This document shows positions 33,445 through 41,616 of a stretch of 52,554 bases of DNA, piece by piece. The stretch's first letter is position 1; each line of letters starts with the position of its first letter. A program made the position numbers and the translations under genes. Under the pieces are notes generated by a model that saw nothing but the letters and a program-made list of their open reading frames with translations, ran no database searches and was not told the DNA's origin. The stretch is taken from positions 1 through 52,554 of the forward strand of contig JAEEGT010000113.1 of the NCBI GenBank assembly GCA_016280465.1, in the 5' to 3' direction. Source of the DNA: Lachnospiraceae bacterium. Its GTDB lineage: Bacteria > Bacillota > Clostridia > Lachnospirales > Lachnospiraceae.

Positions 33445-34596
33445 TTATTTGCGGATCAGTTCGTTGATGGCATCTTCCTTAAGTTCGGAGCCGATCACGC
33501 AGATCTTACCGGTGTACTGGGGTGCGCCGGTCCTGACATCTGCTTCGCCGGGTACATAGTCAAAGTAGATCCACTCGGAACCTTCGGTGGGAAGCATTCC
33601 CTTGGCTCTTAAAACAAAGCCGTACTTTTCCTCGTCCTCAAGGCTCTTTAAGATACTCTCAACTTCGCTCTTTGAATATTTGGATGCGGTCTCAAGACCG
33701 ATGCTTGTGAATACTTCATCCGCATCATGGTGATGATGGTGATCGTGACCGCAGCCGCAGCTGCAGCCGTCGCCGTGATCATGGTCATGATGGTGATGTT
33801 CGTGGTCGTGATGGCAGCACTCGTCCTCATCGTCATCATCGTCGTCATCGTCATGATGGTGGTGATGATGGTGCTCATGCTCATCTTCATCGTCATCATC
33901 ATGGTGGTGATGGTGGTGCTCATGCTCATCTTCGTCATCGTCATCGTGGTGATGGTGATGTTCTTCTTCAACTTCTTTTAAAAGTTCCTCCTCAAAGGAA
34001 GTAACCTCTTCGAAGGTATCAAGGATATATTTTCCGGTAAGTTCATCCCAGGGTGTGGTAATGATCTTTGCCTTAGCATTATGCTCCCTGATCATCTCCA
34101 CAACCTTTTTAAGTTTTTCTTCGTCCATCATCTGAGTACGGCTCAAAACGATGGTTCCCGCATATTCGATCTGATTGATGAAGAATTCTCCGAAATTCTT
34201 CATGTAGATCTTGCATTTGGTGGCATCGACCACAACAACGGAAGAACCGGGTTCAACTCCCGCCCGCTCACTGGCGTTGATGACTGCCTTCTGTACATCG
34301 GAAAGCTTGCCGACACCCGAAGGCTCGATAAGTATACGCTCGGGAGCGTATTTCTCGATAACCTCAGTAAGACTGGTCTTAAAATCTCCCACAAGGGAGC
34401 AGCAGATACAGCCGGAATTCATTTCTTTGATCTCGATGCCGGCCTCCTTTAAGAATCCGCCGTCTACGCCGATCTCACCGAATTCGTTTTCAATAAGAAC
34501 GACCTTGGTACCTTTAAGCGCTTCAGAAAGAAGCTTTTTGATGAGGGTAGTCTTTCCTGCCCCCAGGAATCCTGAAATAATGTCAATCTTTGTCAT
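33445..34596 (-). CDS. CobW/COG0523 metal-chaperone GTPase with long His/Asp-rich tract
   Basis: 383 residues. The G domain has Walker A GFLGAGKTT, the metal-binding NSGCICCSLVGD (GCICC), ILIEPSGVGKLSD and IVLSRTQ. Residues about 212-292 are almost only His, Asp, Glu and a few Cys (three 15-residue repeats ending in DEDEHEH, then GCSCGCGHDHHHHH). The C-terminal CobW domain closes with EWIYFDYVPGEADV. COG0523 proteins deliver zinc or other metals to client enzymes in a GTP-dependent manner; the tract is a probable metal reservoir. GGAGG precedes the ATG. No Zur-like box was recognised upstream. It is the first gene of a three-gene operon. Confidence 0.9.
   Translation of the reverse strand: MTKIDIISGFLGAGKTTLIKKLLSEALKGTKVVLIENEFGEIGVDGGFLKEAGIEIKEMNSGCICCSLVGDFKTSLTEVIEKYAPERILIEPSGVGKLSDVQKAVINASERAGVEPGSSVVVVDATKCKIYMKNFGEFFINQIEYAGTIVLSRTQMMDEEKLKKVVEMIREHNAKAKIITTPWDELTGKYILDTFEEVTSFEEELLKEVEEEHHHHHDDDDEDEHEHHHHHHDDDDEDEHEHHHHHHHDDDDDDDDEDECCHHDHEHHHHDHDHGDGCSCGCGHDHHHHHDADEVFTSIGLETASKYSKSEVESILKSLEDEEKYGFVLRAKGMLPTEGSEWIYFDYVPGEADVRTGAPQYTGKICVIGSELKEDAINELIRK
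33725..33960 (-). repeat. Tandem 45-bp repeat coding for the His/Asp tract
   Basis: The block GTGCTCATGCTCATCTTC recurs at 33871 and 33916 (period 45 bp) inside a longer CAT/GAT-type codon run. The array is in frame, so copy changes would lengthen or shorten the metal-binding tract without breaking the gene. Confidence 0.85.
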
Positions 34597-34636
34597 ATTT
34601 ACCTCCTTATATTTACGAGCGAAGGGGTTATAACTT

Positions 34637-34647
34637 GTTATGTTAAC
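34637..34647 (+). repeat. GTTATGTNAAC motif, intergenic copy near rnpB
   Basis: GTTATGTTAAC, exact, 41 bp upstream of the CobW gene and 80 bp from rnpB. It sits in a larger imperfect dyad GGTTATAAC...GTTAACC. Confidence 0.85.
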
Positions 34648-34685
34648 CTAAACGCCGATCATTTACAAATTCCGATCGAATAAAA

Positions 34686-34708
34686 CGAGCCGAGCAGGGC
34701 ACGGCTCG
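34686..34708 (-). terminator. Terminator of rnpB
   Basis: On the minus strand CGAGCCG-N9-CGGCTCG is followed by TTTTATT. It lies 19 nt after the mature 3' end. Confidence 0.85.
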
Positions 34709-34726
34709 ATTATCAACAAATATTGT

Positions 34727-35074
34727 GAGCAGGACGATAAGCCGGGTTATGTCGTTGGACGATCATCTATCTAGAACCACTGTTACCAATGGTCTCGAGC
34801 GACCTACCGGAAAACAGATCGGGCCAATCTATAGTTTTCCAACCTTTCGGTCATCTTGGTCTTGCTTCGGATGGGGTTTGCATGGCTACGCCCGTTACCG
34901 GACGCACGGTAGTCTCTTACACTGCCTTTTCACCCTTACCTGCTGATGCAGGCGGTATCTCTCTGTTGCACTTTCCCGGGAGTCGCCTCCGCCGGACGTT
35001 ATCCGGCATCCTGCCCTGTGAAGCCCGGACTTTCCTCACCTGCATTGCTGCAGCCGCGATCGTCTGTCCTGCTC
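34727..35074 (-). ncRNA. rnpB: RNase P RNA, class A
   Basis: About 348 nt on the minus strand. The 5' end GAGCAGGAC pairs perfectly with the 3' GTCCTGCTC (helix P1). The universal core is present: GAGGAAAGTCCGGGCT, GTGCAACAGAGAGATACCGCC, GGTAAGGGTGAAAAGG and, near the 3' end, ATAACCCGGCTTA. The GGTGAAAAGG-type region and overall helix order fit class A rather than the Bacillus class B. It is the ribozyme that matures tRNA 5' ends. The ORFs listed across it in the track are not genes. Confidence 0.95.
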
Positions 35075-35079
35075 AAGTC

Positions 35080-35098
35080 GTCGAGCTGAAAGCTCGAC
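35080..35098 (-). promoter_or_regulatory. Perfect hairpin just upstream of rnpB
   Basis: GTCGAGCT-TTC-AGCTCGAC on the minus strand (8 bp, 3-nt loop) ends 5 nt before the rnpB 5' end. It may mark a processing site for a longer transcript from the kinase operon; it has no T-tract. Confidence 0.4.
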
Positions 35099-35135
35099 AG
35101 TCGGTTTGCGCGACGCTTGGCGCAATAAAATCGAT

Positions 35136-35154
35136 GAAACACATGCTGTGTTTC
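35136..35154. terminator. Hairpin after the nucleoside-kinase gene, possible terminator
   Basis: GAAACACA-TGC-TGTGTTTC, an 8-bp stem. On the minus strand it is followed by ATCGATTTTATT (weak); on plus by TTTTTATC. Between it and the gene lie CCGCGTC/GACGCGG (35166-35185) and CGCG/CGCG (35201-35211) stems. Confidence 0.45.
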
Positions 35155-35222
35155 TTTTTATCTTACCGCGTCAGGCGCGACGCGGACCCGCTGTCTTCTC
35201 CGCGTTTCGCGTCGAAGACGTC

Positions 35223-36878
35223 CTAAACATTAAAATAACTTCCGCCGATGAATTCACGGCAAATACTGTTTGCGGGTACCACATGGGGATCTATACCCAC
35301 AAAATACTCAAGGAACTTAAGAAGTCTCTTTGCTTCAAAATACTCGGGTTCTTCCTTACCGATCTCAAAAAGAAGGGGCTCTGCATAGGTCTTAAAGGCT
35401 GCCAGCTCATAGATCAGTATGGAATTGAACATGGCATCGGCATTTTCCTGGAAGGGGAAGATGTTTTCTTCCTCGCCCTTTCGAACACTGGGCCACATCT
35501 TAATGGTGTTCTTTGCACTGGTTCCGCGGGTACGTGCATCTCTGACCATCCTTCGAAGAAGACGGCCATCGGTGGTGGGTATGCGGTTATGCTCGTCTAT
35601 ATTGATACTGGTAAGTGCGCTTATATAGATGCGGTATTTGCTCTCGTCGGGAAGGCTGTAGGACATCTTGGGATTGAGTCCGTGGATGCCTTCGATGACC
35701 AACACGTCATCGGGTCCCAGCTGTTTGAAATTACCCTTGTATTCACGCTTGCCGGTCTTAAAGTTAAAGGTGGGGAGTTCAACTTTCTCGCCCTTTAAAA
35801 GCCTGGTCATGTCTTCGTTGAACTGCTCAACGTCTATGGCTTCAAGACACTCAAAATTGTAGTTTCCGTTCTCATCCTTGGGAGTGTTCTCACGGTTAAC
35901 GAAATAATCGTCAACTCCGATGGGATGGGGCTTTAATCCGTAAGTCCGAAGTTCTACGGAAAGTCTGTGGGAGAAGGTGGTCTTACCGGAAGAAGAAGGG
36001 CCTGCGATCATAACAAACTTTACACCGCCCCGCTTCACGATATCGGCTGCGATCTCGCCGATACGTCTCTCCTGAAGCGCCTCCTGCACAAGGATCATGT
36101 CATTGATCTCTCCGCGACACACAAGGTCGTTAAGTTCACCCACGGTGCTTACACCGATCTTGTTGTTCCAGTCGGTGGTGGCCTTTAAGGTCTTAAAGAG
36201 GTTCTTTCTCTCTTCGAAGGGCTTTAATACCTCAGGCTCCTTGGCATAGGGAATGGTCATGATTATGCCGTCATCGTAGGGAATGATATCAAACCATTTG
36301 ATATATCCGGTGGAAGGAAGCATATATCCGTAATAATAATCCTTGTAGTCTTCAAGGCTGTAAATATTCACGGAGGAACTTCTCCTGTAACGGAAAAGGC
36401 TCTCCTTGTCCTTCATCTTGCGTTCTTTAAAGATATCTACAGCATCCTCGAGAGGAATGCTGCTCTTAAGGAAAGGAAGGTCCTTGGCTACCAGATCCTT
36501 CATGTGAGCCTTTACCCGGTCGATGACTGCCGCATCGATCTTTGAAGAGCCCTTATAGGTGCAGTAATAACCGTTGGCTATCACGAATTCCACCTTCATG
36601 TAATCGATATTGTCACGTCCCAGGATATCCTCAAAGGATTTGAGCATTAGCATTATTGCGCTTCTTGCATAGGCCTTGTGACCAACGGAATCCGCAAGTG
36701 TCAGGAAACTCACCTCGGCATCTCCGGTGATCTTTTTGAAAAGTTCACGAATCTTGCCGTTTACTACCGCAACGGCGATGGGATGATCGTATCTGTCCGC
36801 AAAATCCGCCGCGATCTCAGAAAGTCTGGTGCCTTCCGCATATTCACTTGTCTTACCCAAAACAGTAATCTTAGCCAT
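35223..36878 (-). CDS. Uridine-kinase-like nucleoside kinase with TGS and tRNA-synthetase-editing-like domain
   Basis: 551 residues. The N-terminus (MAKITVLGKTSEYAEGTRLSEIA) is a TGS domain, followed by a threonyl/alanyl-tRNA-synthetase second-additional-like domain (about 60-260). Residues 285-500 are a P-loop kinase of the uridine kinase/PRK type: MIAGPSSSGKTTFSHRL, IGVDDYFVNRENTPKDE, DVLVIEGIHGLNP, ALTSINIDEHNRI and RRMVRDARTRG. This fused form is common in clostridia and annotated as nucleoside kinase; its true substrate is not certain. It follows trmK by 3 bp, at the end of the dgt-dnaG-rpoD operon. Confidence 0.87.
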   Translation of the reverse strand: MAKITVLGKTSEYAEGTRLSEIAADFADRYDHPIAVAVVNGKIRELFKKITGDAEVSFLTLADSVGHKAYARSAIMLMLKSFEDILGRDNIDYMKVEFVIANGYYCTYKGSSKIDAAVIDRVKAHMKDLVAKDLPFLKSSIPLEDAVDIFKERKMKDKESLFRYRRSSSVNIYSLEDYKDYYYGYMLPSTGYIKWFDIIPYDDGIIMTIPYAKEPEVLKPFEERKNLFKTLKATTDWNNKIGVSTVGELNDLVCRGEINDMILVQEALQERRIGEIAADIVKRGGVKFVMIAGPSSSGKTTFSHRLSVELRTYGLKPHPIGVDDYFVNRENTPKDENGNYNFECLEAIDVEQFNEDMTRLLKGEKVELPTFNFKTGKREYKGNFKQLGPDDVLVIEGIHGLNPKMSYSLPDESKYRIYISALTSINIDEHNRIPTTDGRLLRRMVRDARTRGTSAKNTIKMWPSVRKGEEENIFPFQENADAMFNSILIYELAAFKTYAEPLLFEIGKEEPEYFEAKRLLKFLEYFVGIDPHVVPANSICREFIGGSYFNV

Positions 36879-36881
36879 ACC

Positions 36882-37577
36882 TTAGTTTCCTTTCCTGTCC
36901 ATGAGGTTAAGTGCACGCTCAAGGTTTTCTTTTTCAAGAGTCAGGCTTTCGATATTGCCATCGCCTGCCTGTTTTATGTACTTTTCGTTGTTTTTCAGTC
37001 CCGTAAGAAGAAACTCCCTGTAGAGTCCGTCCTTTTTATCGATAAGATACTTTGAATACCTGTCGAAAAAGAAAACATCCTCCGGAACAGAAACGGGAAC
37101 CTCCCGCCTTGCATCGATGATAAAATAGTACTTTCCCGCATCCTTAAGGCAGATCTCCCTGAAGATACCGAAGCCGTGGTTTCTGAGGAACTCCCTTACA
37201 AGAAATATCTCCGACTGGGGTTGCAAAAGAAGCTGCTTTGTTTTTGATGCGGTCTCAAGGCCCTCTGTCAGGATCTCCTCCATCAGTCTTCCGCCCATGC
37301 CGGCTATAAGGACGGTATCGAAAGACTCACCGGTTTTTATGTTATGTAAACCGTTTGACAATCTGGTCTCGATACTGTCTGACAAACCCGCCCGCTGGAT
37401 ATTGGAAACGGCACTTTTAAGAGGACCTTCATTGATATCCATTGCCAGGATCTTCTTTGCCTTGCCGGTACGCGCCAGTTCTATTGAGACATAACCGTGG
37501 TCGCAGCCCACATCACAAAGACTCTCGCAGGGGCTCACGGTATCGCACAGTGTCTGTAATCGTAAAGATAAAGCCAT
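36882..37577 (-). CDS. trmK: tRNA (adenine22-N1)-methyltransferase
   Basis: 231 residues. A class I methyltransferase core is visible: SLCDVGCDHGYVSIELA for SAM, AMDINEGPLKSA, IETRLSNGLHNI and TVLIAGMGGRLMEEIL, then a helical C-terminal tail. This matches TrmK, which methylates A22 of tRNA in Firmicutes. The start codon overlaps the rpoD stop (TAATG), the usual position of trmK in this phylum. The GLHNI stretch carries one GTTATGTNAAC motif (37341). Confidence 0.9.
   Translation of the reverse strand: MALSLRLQTLCDTVSPCESLCDVGCDHGYVSIELARTGKAKKILAMDINEGPLKSAVSNIQRAGLSDSIETRLSNGLHNIKTGESFDTVLIAGMGGRLMEEILTEGLETASKTKQLLLQPQSEIFLVREFLRNHGFGIFREICLKDAGKYYFIIDARREVPVSVPEDVFFFDRYSKYLIDKKDGLYREFLLTGLKNNEKYIKQAGDGNIESLTLEKENLERALNLMDRKGN
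37341..37351 (+). repeat. GTTATGTNAAC motif inside trmK
   Basis: Exact GTTATGTAAAC; encodes G-L-H-N, as in manA and the DUF815 gene although these proteins are unrelated. Confidence 0.85.
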
Positions 37578-38695
37578 TACTCAAGATAATCCTTAAGTTT
37601 TCTGGAGCGGCTGGGATGACGGAGTTTTCTCAAAGCCTTGGCTTCGATCTGACGGATACGCTCACGGGTAACGTTAAATTCCTTACCAACCTCTTCAAGG
37701 GTACGTGCTCTTCCGTCATCAAGACCGAAACGAAGTCTTAATACCTTCTGCTCTCTTTCCGTAAGGGTCTCAAGCACATCCACCAGCTGTTCCTTTAACA
37801 GTGTAAAAGCAGCAGCCTCGGCGGGAACGGGCACGTTCTCGTCCTGGATAAAATCTCCCAGATGGGAATCTTCTTCTTCGCCTATTGGAGTCTCGAGGGA
37901 AACGGGCTCCTGAGAGATCTTTAAGATCTCTCGGACACGGTCCTCGGGCATGTTCATTTCCTTGGCGATCTCTTCGGGGGTAGGTTCACGCCCCAATTCC
38001 TGAAGCAATTGTCTCGAAACTCTGATGAGTTTGTTGATGGTCTCTACCATGTGTACGGGAATTCTGATGGTACGCGCCTGATCCGCAATGGCTCTGGTGA
38101 TGGCCTGACGGATCCACCAGGTGGCATAAGTGGAGAATTTGTAACCCTTGCGGTAATCAAACTTCTCTACAGCCTTGATAAGACCCAGGTTACCTTCCTG
38201 GATAAGATCAAGGAAAAGCATACCTCTTCCCACATATCTCTTGGCGATGGAAACAACCAGACGAAGGTTTGCTTCGGCCAGCTTTTTCTTTGCTTCTTCA
38301 TCACCCTTTTCCATCTTCTTTGCAAGTTCGATCTCTTCCTCTGCAGAAAGAAGGGGCACCTTACCGATCTCCTTTAAGTACATACGTACAGGGTCCTCGA
38401 TGCTCACGCCTTCGGGCACGGAAAGATCGATATTCTCAACGTCAACGTCCACATCGCTGTCGGCATCGTCGAAGATGATATCATCATCGGATTCTTCCTC
38501 CTCGGGAAGCTGCATGATGTCCACGCCGTTGGATTCCAGTGTCTCCATGAGCTTATCATAGGTTTCCTCGTCAAGAGAAAGCTCTGCGAAGAAATCCGTG
38601 ATCTCATGGTATTCGATCATGTTCTTGTGTTTTTTGCAGTACGAAAGGAACTCCTTTAATTTCTCTTCGTACTTTGCCTGCATGTTCTCGTCCAT
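37577..38695 (-). CDS. rpoD: Primary sigma factor, SigA/RpoD
   Basis: 372 residues. Region 1.1 is acidic, region 1.2 reads [19 protein letters not shown], regions 2.3-2.4 read [30 protein letters not shown], and region 4.2 has [19 protein letters not shown]. The size fits the short primary sigma factors of Firmicutes that lack the large non-conserved insert. It directs RNA polymerase to promoters of the TTGACA/TATAAT kind, which matches the promoters found in this window. Order dgt-dnaG-rpoD-trmK is typical. Confidence 0.97.
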   Translation of the reverse strand: MDENMQAKYEEKLKEFLSYCKKHKNMIEYHEITDFFAELSLDEETYDKLMETLESNGVDIMQLPEEEESDDDIIFDDADSDVDVDVENIDLSVPEGVSIEDPVRMYLKEIGKVPLLSAEEEIELAKKMEKGDEEAKKKLAEANLRLVVSIAKRYVGRGMLFLDLIQEGNLGLIKAVEKFDYRKGYKFSTYATWWIRQAITRAIADQARTIRIPVHMVETINKLIRVSRQLLQELGREPTPEEIAKEMNMPEDRVREILKISQEPVSLETPIGEEEDSHLGDFIQDENVPVPAEAAAFTLLKEQLVDVLETLTEREQKVLRLRFGLDDGRARTLEEVGKEFNVTRERIRQIEAKALRKLRHPSRSRKLKDYLE

Positions 38696-38712
38696 TTTTT
38701 AAACCGTCACTT

Positions 38713-40488
38713 TCATTTTAAAGTAAATTTCACCGATCTGAGCTTTTCAAGTTTCTTGTGCTCCTCGATGGATCTCATCATATCTTCCACCGAACCGCCT
38801 TCCGCCTTGTCCAGTGTGTCGAGACTGTTACGCTTGATGGCGTAGACCATGTCTCCCAGTGCTTTTTCTTTGTCCTGTTTGCTTTCAACAGGCTCCATCT
38901 CCGTGTTGAAGATCTCAGCTACCACTGCCTGGTCCGCTTCTTCTTCGAACATGTTCACCAAAGCCGCCGGATTAAGATTTCCCGCCTCGATATCGGAAAA
39001 CATCCGTGTTGCCACCGCAAAATAGATCCTGTCGGTGAAATCCGAAGGGGATATATAATCCTTCACAGCCCTGTAGATCCCCGTATCTTCGCACATCCAG
39101 GTCAGTAACGTACGCTGTATGCGCTTGATACTCTCATCAGGGTCCTTGGGCCTTGAGGGTGCGGGCTTCGGTCTGTCCACAGGCCGGTATTCGCCGCCGT
39201 TCTTTGCCGCTATGGATGCAACAGTCCGTTTCACGGTTTCCGCCGCGATCCCGTAGCGCTCGGTAAAAGCACTCATATAGCTTTCACGTTCAACTTCATC
39301 AGGCATGGAAGCAAGCAGTTCGCAAACCCCTTTGATAAAGGCGGTCTTTTCGTCGGGATCCGACATGTTCTTGCTCTCGTACAGGATCCTTACTTCGAAA
39401 AGAAAACCGTTCTCAGCTTCTTTGATCCGCTGCTCGTAGGCTTCTGCTCCTTCATTCTTGATGAATTCATCCGGGTCCTTATAGGGACGAAGATTGATCA
39501 CCCGGCACACCACATCGCTCTCTCTTAAGATCTTGATGGCACGGAGTGCGGCATTGACTCCCGCTCCGTCGCTGTCGTAGGCCAGATACACCGGCTTCTT
39601 GAAGCGCTTTATTATGCTGGCGTGTCCCGAGGTAAATGCTGTTCCCAGTGAGGCTATGGCATTGTTAAAGCCTGCCTGGTGCTGGGATATTACGTCCATG
39701 TAGCCCTCACAGAGTATAAAGAAATCTCTGCGGGTGCTCCTTGCTATATTCAAACCGTAGATAGTCCGACTCTTGTCGAATACAGCGGTTTCCGGCGAGT
39801 TTAGATACTTTGGTTTGGCATCGGACATGACTCTTCCGCCAAAGGCTATCACGCGGTTTCTTTCATCCGCGATGGGAAACATCACACGGTTCCAGAACTT
39901 ATCGGTAAAGCCCTTTGCTTCGTCAAAGGTCACCAGTCCGGATTCACGTATGGCTTCCGTGGAGAACCCCTGCTTTTTCAGATAATTAAAGAGGTTATCC
40001 CTGGACAAAGGCGCAAAGCCCAGTCCAAACTGCTTTATGGTCTCATCGGAAAGGCCCCGGCCCTTAAGATATTTAAGGCCGACCTCGCCTTCCCTGTCTT
40101 TTAATCTGTAACAAAAAAAGCCCGCCGCTTTTAGATTGATATTCAACAGTTCGTCTCGTACGGAACGGCGCTGTTTTTCTTCTTCGGAGTATTCGGGCTC
40201 GGGAAGTTCGATTCCTGCCCTGTCCGCAAGATACTTAAGCGCTTCGGGGAATGTTGCGTTCTGGTACTTCATGATGAAGGTAATAACATTCCCGCCGGCT
40301 CCGCAACCGAAGCAATGGCACATCTGCTTCGTGGGCGATACCGCAAAAGAAGGGGTCTTTTCACTGTGAAAAGGACAAAGTCCCGTGTAGTTCGAGCCCT
40401 GACGCTTTAAAGACACGAAACTGCCCACCACATCCACTATATCGTTTCTCTGCCTGATCTCATCGATCAGTTCGTCGGGATACCTCAT
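38713..40488 (-). CDS. dnaG: DNA primase
   Basis: 591 residues. The N-terminal zinc finger is CPFHSEKTPSF...CHCFGCGAGG (CHC2 type). The catalytic core has the TOPRIM acid EGYMDVISQHQAG and AYDSDGAG. The C-terminal part (about 430-591) is the helicase-binding domain. It makes RNA primers at the replication fork. GGAGGG precedes the ATG by five bases. The gap to rpoD is 17 bp. Confidence 0.97.
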   Translation of the reverse strand: MRYPDELIDEIRQRNDIVDVVGSFVSLKRQGSNYTGLCPFHSEKTPSFAVSPTKQMCHCFGCGAGGNVITFIMKYQNATFPEALKYLADRAGIELPEPEYSEEEKQRRSVRDELLNINLKAAGFFCYRLKDREGEVGLKYLKGRGLSDETIKQFGLGFAPLSRDNLFNYLKKQGFSTEAIRESGLVTFDEAKGFTDKFWNRVMFPIADERNRVIAFGGRVMSDAKPKYLNSPETAVFDKSRTIYGLNIARSTRRDFFILCEGYMDVISQHQAGFNNAIASLGTAFTSGHASIIKRFKKPVYLAYDSDGAGVNAALRAIKILRESDVVCRVINLRPYKDPDEFIKNEGAEAYEQRIKEAENGFLFEVRILYESKNMSDPDEKTAFIKGVCELLASMPDEVERESYMSAFTERYGIAAETVKRTVASIAAKNGGEYRPVDRPKPAPSRPKDPDESIKRIQRTLLTWMCEDTGIYRAVKDYISPSDFTDRIYFAVATRMFSDIEAGNLNPAALVNMFEEEADQAVVAEIFNTEMEPVESKQDKEKALGDMVYAIKRNSLDTLDKAEGGSVEDMMRSIEEHKKLEKLRSVKFTLK

Positions 40489-40517
40489 TAACCCTCCAAA
40501 TACCCGTTCCGAAGCAA

Positions 40518-41522
40518 TCAGTAATGCCAGGATTTCGGGATAAACAGTTCTTCGTACTGAGCGACGGCGTACCGGTCCGTCATAGCCCCCACATAATCAC
40601 ATACGACCCGTTCCCTTGAGTCCCCCTTGTCGTGCAGGGCCTTTAATTCCGGAGGAAGCAGATCAAAGTGTTTAAGGTAATACTCGTAAAGAGTCTTCAT
40701 CAAAGACTCGGCCTTGGCTTCTTCGCCTTTGGCCTCGGGATTCTGATAAACATGCTCGAACATAAAGGCTCTCAGGGCCTTCATGGCTCCCGCGGTCTCT
40801 TCACTCATGACGATGTCGGGCTTGTTCATGCTGTTCATCACGATGTCATGGATAAAGAAATCAAGGCGCTTACCTGTGGTATCACCGATAACGTCCGTTA
40901 TTTCTTTAGGGACGTCAGATTCTTTAAGGATACCGGCTCTGATAGCATCGTCCATATCATGGTGGATATAGGCGATCTTATCGGAAAATCTCACGATCTT
41001 TCCTTCGAGAGTAAAGGGCATGCCGTCGGTCTGATGATTGAGCATTCCGTCCCTGACCTCAATGGTGAGGTTAAGTCCCTGTCCGTCCTTCTCAAGGAAG
41101 TCCACGGTCCTGACACCCTGTACCGAGTGATCGAAGCCCTCGGGGCAGACCTCATTTAAAGCTCTCTCTCCCGCATGACCGAAGGGTGTGTGTCCAAGGT
41201 CATGACCTAAGGCGATAGCCTCCACCAGATCTTCGTTAAGTCTTAATGCCTTGGCTATGGTGCGGGCATTCTGGGATACTTCAAGAGTATGTGTAAGCCT
41301 GGTCCTGTAATGGTCTCCGTCGGGAGAAAGAAAGACCTGTGTCTTATCTTTGAGTCTTCTGAAGGATTTACAGTGGATTATGCGGTCCCTGTCCCGCTGA
41401 TAAACGGGTCTTATGTCGCACTGAGGTTCGGGGCGCAGTCTCCCCTTTGACTCTGCGCTCAAAGAAGCATAGGGACTTAAGAACTCACTTTCCATTCTTT
41501 CAAGAGTCTCGCGAATGTGCAT
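40518..41522 (-). CDS. dgt: dGTPase-like deoxynucleoside triphosphate triphosphohydrolase
   Basis: 334 residues with the HD metal site (TRLTHTLEVSQNART, ALGHDLGHTPFGHAGE near 105, RFSDKIAYIHHDMDD) and the family N-terminus SKGRLRPEPQCDIRPVYQRDRDRIIH. Enzymes of this branch split dNTPs into nucleoside and triphosphate and help to limit dNTP pools. AAAGGAGT precedes the ATG. It heads the dnaG-rpoD operon. A G-U-containing hairpin GGGGCCG/CCGGTCCC (41560-41578, minus) lies in its leader; no firm promoter was found. Confidence 0.92.
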   Translation of the reverse strand: MHIRETLERMESEFLSPYASLSAESKGRLRPEPQCDIRPVYQRDRDRIIHCKSFRRLKDKTQVFLSPDGDHYRTRLTHTLEVSQNARTIAKALRLNEDLVEAIALGHDLGHTPFGHAGERALNEVCPEGFDHSVQGVRTVDFLEKDGQGLNLTIEVRDGMLNHQTDGMPFTLEGKIVRFSDKIAYIHHDMDDAIRAGILKESDVPKEITDVIGDTTGKRLDFFIHDIVMNSMNKPDIVMSEETAGAMKALRAFMFEHVYQNPEAKGEEAKAESLMKTLYEYYLKHFDLLPPELKALHDKGDSRERVVCDYVGAMTDRYAVAQYEELFIPKSWHY

Positions 41523-41616
41523 TCAGAACTCCTTTCGGACGAAGGTTCCTACAGTGAAAGGGACCGGTTTTCGGCCCCTACTTTTATTATTCTTCGTAAA
41601 ACATCAAATTCCTTTT

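Noticed and set aside
33725-33960. CRISPR-like array
   Set aside because: The repeats are in-frame codon repeats without unique spacers; no cas gene is present.
33727-33981. Val/Met-rich ORF that looks like a membrane protein
   Set aside because: It is the complement of the His/Asp codon repeat; CAT and GAT read backwards give Met, Ile and Val.
34597-34726. Zur-type operator before the CobW gene
   Set aside because: The dyad GGTTATAAC...GTTAACC does not match known Zur boxes and is mostly made of the recurrent 11-mer.
34789-35226. 145-aa ORF and others across rnpB
   Set aside because: The region is explained by RNase P RNA structure; no coding signature.
37330-37351. GLHN peptide shared by ManA, DUF815 protein and TrmK as a protein motif
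   Set aside because: The proteins are unrelated, and other motif copies encode different peptides; the shared unit is the DNA 11-mer.
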